From contig CP002190.1 of NCBI GenBank assembly GCA_000525675.1, positions 1,612,001 through 1,676,000 of the forward strand: DNA of 64,000 bases, written 5' to 3'. This DNA comes from Bdellovibrio bacteriovorus W (GTDB lineage Bacteria; Bdellovibrionota; Bdellovibrionia; Bdellovibrionales; Bdellovibrionaceae). Under the pieces are notes generated by a model that saw only the letters and a program-made list of their open reading frames with translations, had not been told where the DNA came from and did no database searches. The position numbers and the translations under genes are program-made. Positions 61,913 to 64,000 of this stretch are shown piece by piece (positions within the stretch are counted from its first letter, which is position 1; every line of letters begins with the position of its first letter).

Positions 61913-62641
61913 ATGACGAACGAAGCAGCCACACCTCAGGTACCTAAACAAGAAAACGCTCTTTTGAATATTGCTTTCAATATTCTGATTCCAGTTCTTA
62001 TTTTAAATAAGTTGGGGAAACACATCGGGCCGCTTCCAGCCTTAGGGTTAGCTCTTATATTCCCAGTGGGTTACGGAGTTTACGACCTCGTTCAACGAAA
62101 GAAAATCAATGCGTTTTCCATCTTGGGTCTTTTAAATGTTCTCTTAACAGGAGGACTTGCGGTTATTGGCCTCAAAGGTTTTTGGTTCGCGGTTAAAGAA
62201 GCCGCTTTTCCAGCCCTCATTGGTCTTTTTGTCTTAGGTTCTGCATTTACTAAAAAACCCTTTATTCAGGCGCTTTTCTTAAATCCTAGCCTGATGAAAA
62301 CCGAAGTTTTACAAGAGCGCCTTGAGTCCAATAACAGCGTGCAGGCCTTCCATGAACACATGAAAAAAGCCACGATCTGGCTCTCCCTGTCCTTTGCCTT
62401 AAGTGCTATTCTGAATTTCATCTTAGCTCGTCGAATTTTTATTAATATAGATGAAACGCTTTCTGCAGAACAACAGTCATTGCTCTTGAATGATCAAATC
62501 GCTGACATGACAAGCTGGTCATTTCTTGTCATCATGGTTCCATCAGTGATCTTTTTGATGGCTATTTTTTGGTACATGATGAAGGGAGTGAAAACTTTCT
62601 CTGGAATGAATACCGAAGATCTTATGAGAGAGAATAACTAA
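61913..62641 (+). CDS. VC0807-like integral membrane protein
   Basis: This 242-residue protein has about six membrane helices. The pattern of GPLPALGLALIFPVGYGVYD, KINAFSILGLLNVLLTGGLA and AFTKKPFI resembles the VC0807 family, related to septation protein A. The function is not known. The ATG at 61913 follows AGGATAA; an upstream ATG at 61868 would add 15 residues ahead of the first helix. Confidence 0.75.
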   Translation: MTNEAATPQVPKQENALLNIAFNILIPVLILNKLGKHIGPLPALGLALIFPVGYGVYDLVQRKKINAFSILGLLNVLLTGGLAVIGLKGFWFAVKEAAFPALIGLFVLGSAFTKKPFIQALFLNPSLMKTEVLQERLESNNSVQAFHEHMKKATIWLSLSFALSAILNFILARRIFINIDETLSAEQQSLLLNDQIADMTSWSFLVIMVPSVIFLMAIFWYMMKGVKTFSGMNTEDLMRENN

Positions 62642-62667
62642 GAAGTTACTCTCTCAATCCAAACTTT

Positions 62668-63234
62668 CTATCTTTTAGAAAAACAAACTTTTTCAGGAAA
62701 AAACAATTCATAGGGACCAGCGCCTAACTCGATCTCTCTTTGCTCTTCCCCGATTTTAAGTTTCATCTTTTTACCGCGAACACTTTCTTTACTCGCAAAT
62801 CCAATGCGCACATAACCTTGCGCATCTGATTGAGCCTCTCCGGTGAGGTTCTTACTCCCCTTCGCGCCCTGGCTCTGAAGGATCTCCCACTGAGCTGTGC
62901 GATAACGCATATACTGTGGGAATGGAGATTCCTCTAAATCACAGGAAAACCTAAGTACTAAAAGTACATCCGTGGCGGCAGATTTAAAAGTCACCGTTCC
63001 CCCTTCCGGCTTATCACTCACCGGAGGCACGTCGCTCTTTTCTATTAAACCGAGGGACTGAGACTTTGCCAGGGCTTCGCCAAAAGCCTTCTCATTTTCA
63101 TGAAAACGATCACCGCTTTTAATATTATATTGGAAGTTGCTTTCGTCCTGCCTCTCGCGGATTTCGCTGCGAGTTTCTGCAAAACCACGAGACGTCACCA
63201 ACACTGCCGCTAAAAGAATCCATTCTTTTCTCAT
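62668..63234 (-). CDS. Secreted protein of unknown function
   Basis: The 188-residue precursor has a signal peptide (MRKEWILLAAVLVTSRGFAE). The mature part starts charged (RSEIRERQDESN) and has a C-terminal beta domain that may be an Ig-like or carbohydrate-binding fold (QGYVRIGFASKES, GPYELFFPEKVCF). No family is recognised. The ATG at 63234 follows AGGGTG. It lies downstream of the proline-rich protein gene on the same strand, but a terminator separates them. Confidence 0.72.
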   Translation of the reverse strand: MRKEWILLAAVLVTSRGFAETRSEIRERQDESNFQYNIKSGDRFHENEKAFGEALAKSQSLGLIEKSDVPPVSDKPEGGTVTFKSAATDVLLVLRFSCDLEESPFPQYMRYRTAQWEILQSQGAKGSKNLTGEAQSDAQGYVRIGFASKESVRGKKMKLKIGEEQREIELGAGPYELFFPEKVCFSKR

Positions 63235-63320
63235 AAACACCCTGATGCGATACAAAATAATATTTAAGACCTTAAGGTCTTCTAAAAGCCTGCCCCGAGT
63301 ACCATCTTCAGACAAGAAAT

Positions 63321-63351
63321 AAAAAAAGCGCCGTCATCTCTGAGGGCGCTT
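63321..63351 (-). terminator. Terminator of the proline-rich protein gene
   Basis: On the minus strand, AAGCGCC and GGCGCTT form the stem (63326-63351) and seven Ts follow (63321-63327). It sits just after the stop at 63361. Confidence 0.8.
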
Positions 63352-63360
63352 AGTTCTTTT

Positions 63361-64000
63361 TTAATAATCATCTCCGAAAGGAGGCGGCGGTGGTGGTGGC
63401 GGTGGGAAGTCAGGATTAAAACCTCCCCCTCCAAAATCATCACCAAAAGGCGGTGGCGGTGGTGGCGGAGGAACATCCCCATAGTCTTCCATGTTTGGAG
63501 CTGGGATATAACCGCCCTCGTCTCCCCCGAAGTCATCAAATGTCGGAGGTGGTGGAAATCCAGAATCGCCACCAAAAGTAGGACCTGGATCGTACGTTGG
63601 AGGTGGCACATAGCCTCCCCCATAAGAAGGTGAACTTGGTCGCGAAGAACCACTTCCCACAGACGGAGAAGATACCCCTAACTTAACGGGAGCCCCAAAG
63701 CTTGCTCTCTTTTTATAATCATAACGAGGACGCTCAACGTTCAGGCCGTACTCTTGCTCCTCAGTCGGCAACCCCGCCCCTCTACGCACTCGTTCTAAGT
63801 GGGCTTTCTTGGCTTCGTAAGCAACGCGAGATTTTTCATATTCTTGCTCGTATTTTTTCTTTTCTGCCATATCAGCCCGCGCTTCGGGGCCGTCTTCTGA
63901 CATATCGCCTTGGGATTTACGACTTTGATAGCTCATTCGCGCACGTTCGCGCTGAACTTCCCACTGCTCTTCTTTTTCGAAATAGGCTCTTTCACCCTGC
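63361..64000 (-). CDS. Glu/Arg-rich, proline-rich protein (5' end beyond the window)
   Basis: The frame remains open to the right edge, reading GERAYFEKEEQWEV before the first ATG at 63936, so the true start is outside. The visible N-terminal half is a charged helix or coiled coil. The C-terminal 90 residues are low-complexity, with runs of seven to nine prolines ending in FGDDF or FGDDY and Gly/Ser-rich linkers between. No family is recognised. Polyproline runs of this kind may require EF-P for translation and can bind SH3-like or profilin-like partners. Its location in the cell is unknown. Confidence 0.8.
   Translation of the reverse strand, partial: QGERAYFEKEEQWEVQRERARMSYQSRKSQGDMSEDGPEARADMAEKKKYEQEYEKSRVAYEAKKAHLERVRRGAGLPTEEQEYGLNVERPRYDYKKRASFGAPVKLGVSSPSVGSGSSRPSSPSYGGGYVPPPTYDPGPTFGGDSGFPPPPTFDDFGGDEGGYIPAPNMEDYGDVPPPPPPPPFGDDFGGGGFNPDFPPPPPPPPPFGDDY

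Overview
The window is a gene-dense stretch of a Gram-negative chromosome. It looks like a motile, predatory-type member of the Bdellovibrionota (Bdellovibrio-like), and this placement is inference. It rests on moderately low GC, many short secreted or lipoprotein genes of no recognised family, chemoreceptors and a PilZ protein, a Ku-LigD end-joining pair, a fatty-acid and 3-hydroxybutyrate catabolic outlook, and class I fumarase. There is no rRNA operon, CRISPR array or complete prophage. The only RNA gene I can name is one initiator tRNA-fMet. Both ends cut genes: trhO lacks its start on the left and a proline-rich protein gene lacks its start on the right.

1-9.0 kb: tRNA hydroxylase trhO, a LysR regulator, a pirin, a chemoreceptor, a class V aminotransferase, and a three-gene copper-delivery operon (SCO1/SenC, PCu(A)C and an unknown secreted protein). 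9.6-11.4 kb: tRNA-fMet with a clear promoter and terminator, followed by an AT-rich islet of tiny lipoprotein or immunity-like genes and two decayed gene fragments. 11.4-27.7 kb: a divergent MetX-like acyltransferase, 3-hydroxybutyrate dehydrogenase, two coupled alpha/beta hydrolases, a DEAD-box helicase unit, an MgtA-type P-ATPase coupled to a PfkB sugar kinase, a PAS chemoreceptor-like protein, an RlmI-like methyltransferase, a secreted HExxH protein and an outer-membrane barrel. 27.9-37.3 kb: an XRE regulator with a structured leader, Ku and LigD, a DEDDh exonuclease, and Lon preceded by a long perfect inverted repeat. 37.4-50.6 kb: a lone IS1-like transposase next to a large palindromic element, PilZ protein, AI-2E-type permease, fumarase, GlpT-like transporter, LTA-synthase-like sulfatase, tandem universal stress protein, and a TetR-CLC channel-nitronate monooxygenase unit with tandem palindromic operators. 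50.6-64 kb: TauE/SafE with DUF1634, an MFS exporter, ArfB, RNase Y, a CheY-like protein, two tandem covarying palindromic repeats, FadE, Fpg and several membrane or secreted proteins.

The coherent sets are copper delivery to cytochrome oxidase (7.2-9.0 kb), double-strand-break end joining (28.9-32.3 kb), ribosome and RNA care (trhO, RlmI-like, DEAD helicase, ArfB, RNase Y), and lipid or storage-carbon use (bdhA, fadE, fumarase). The least explained material is in the intergenic DNA: five large structured elements and several dyads. One of these is a 13-bp hairpin that would bury the Ku ribosome-binding site. No single unmistakable new system stands out. The structured elements, the Ku leader and the TetR-CLC-flavoenzyme unit are the best candidates for follow-up. 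Coordinates and starts were read by eye, and family names rest on motif recognition rather than database searches.
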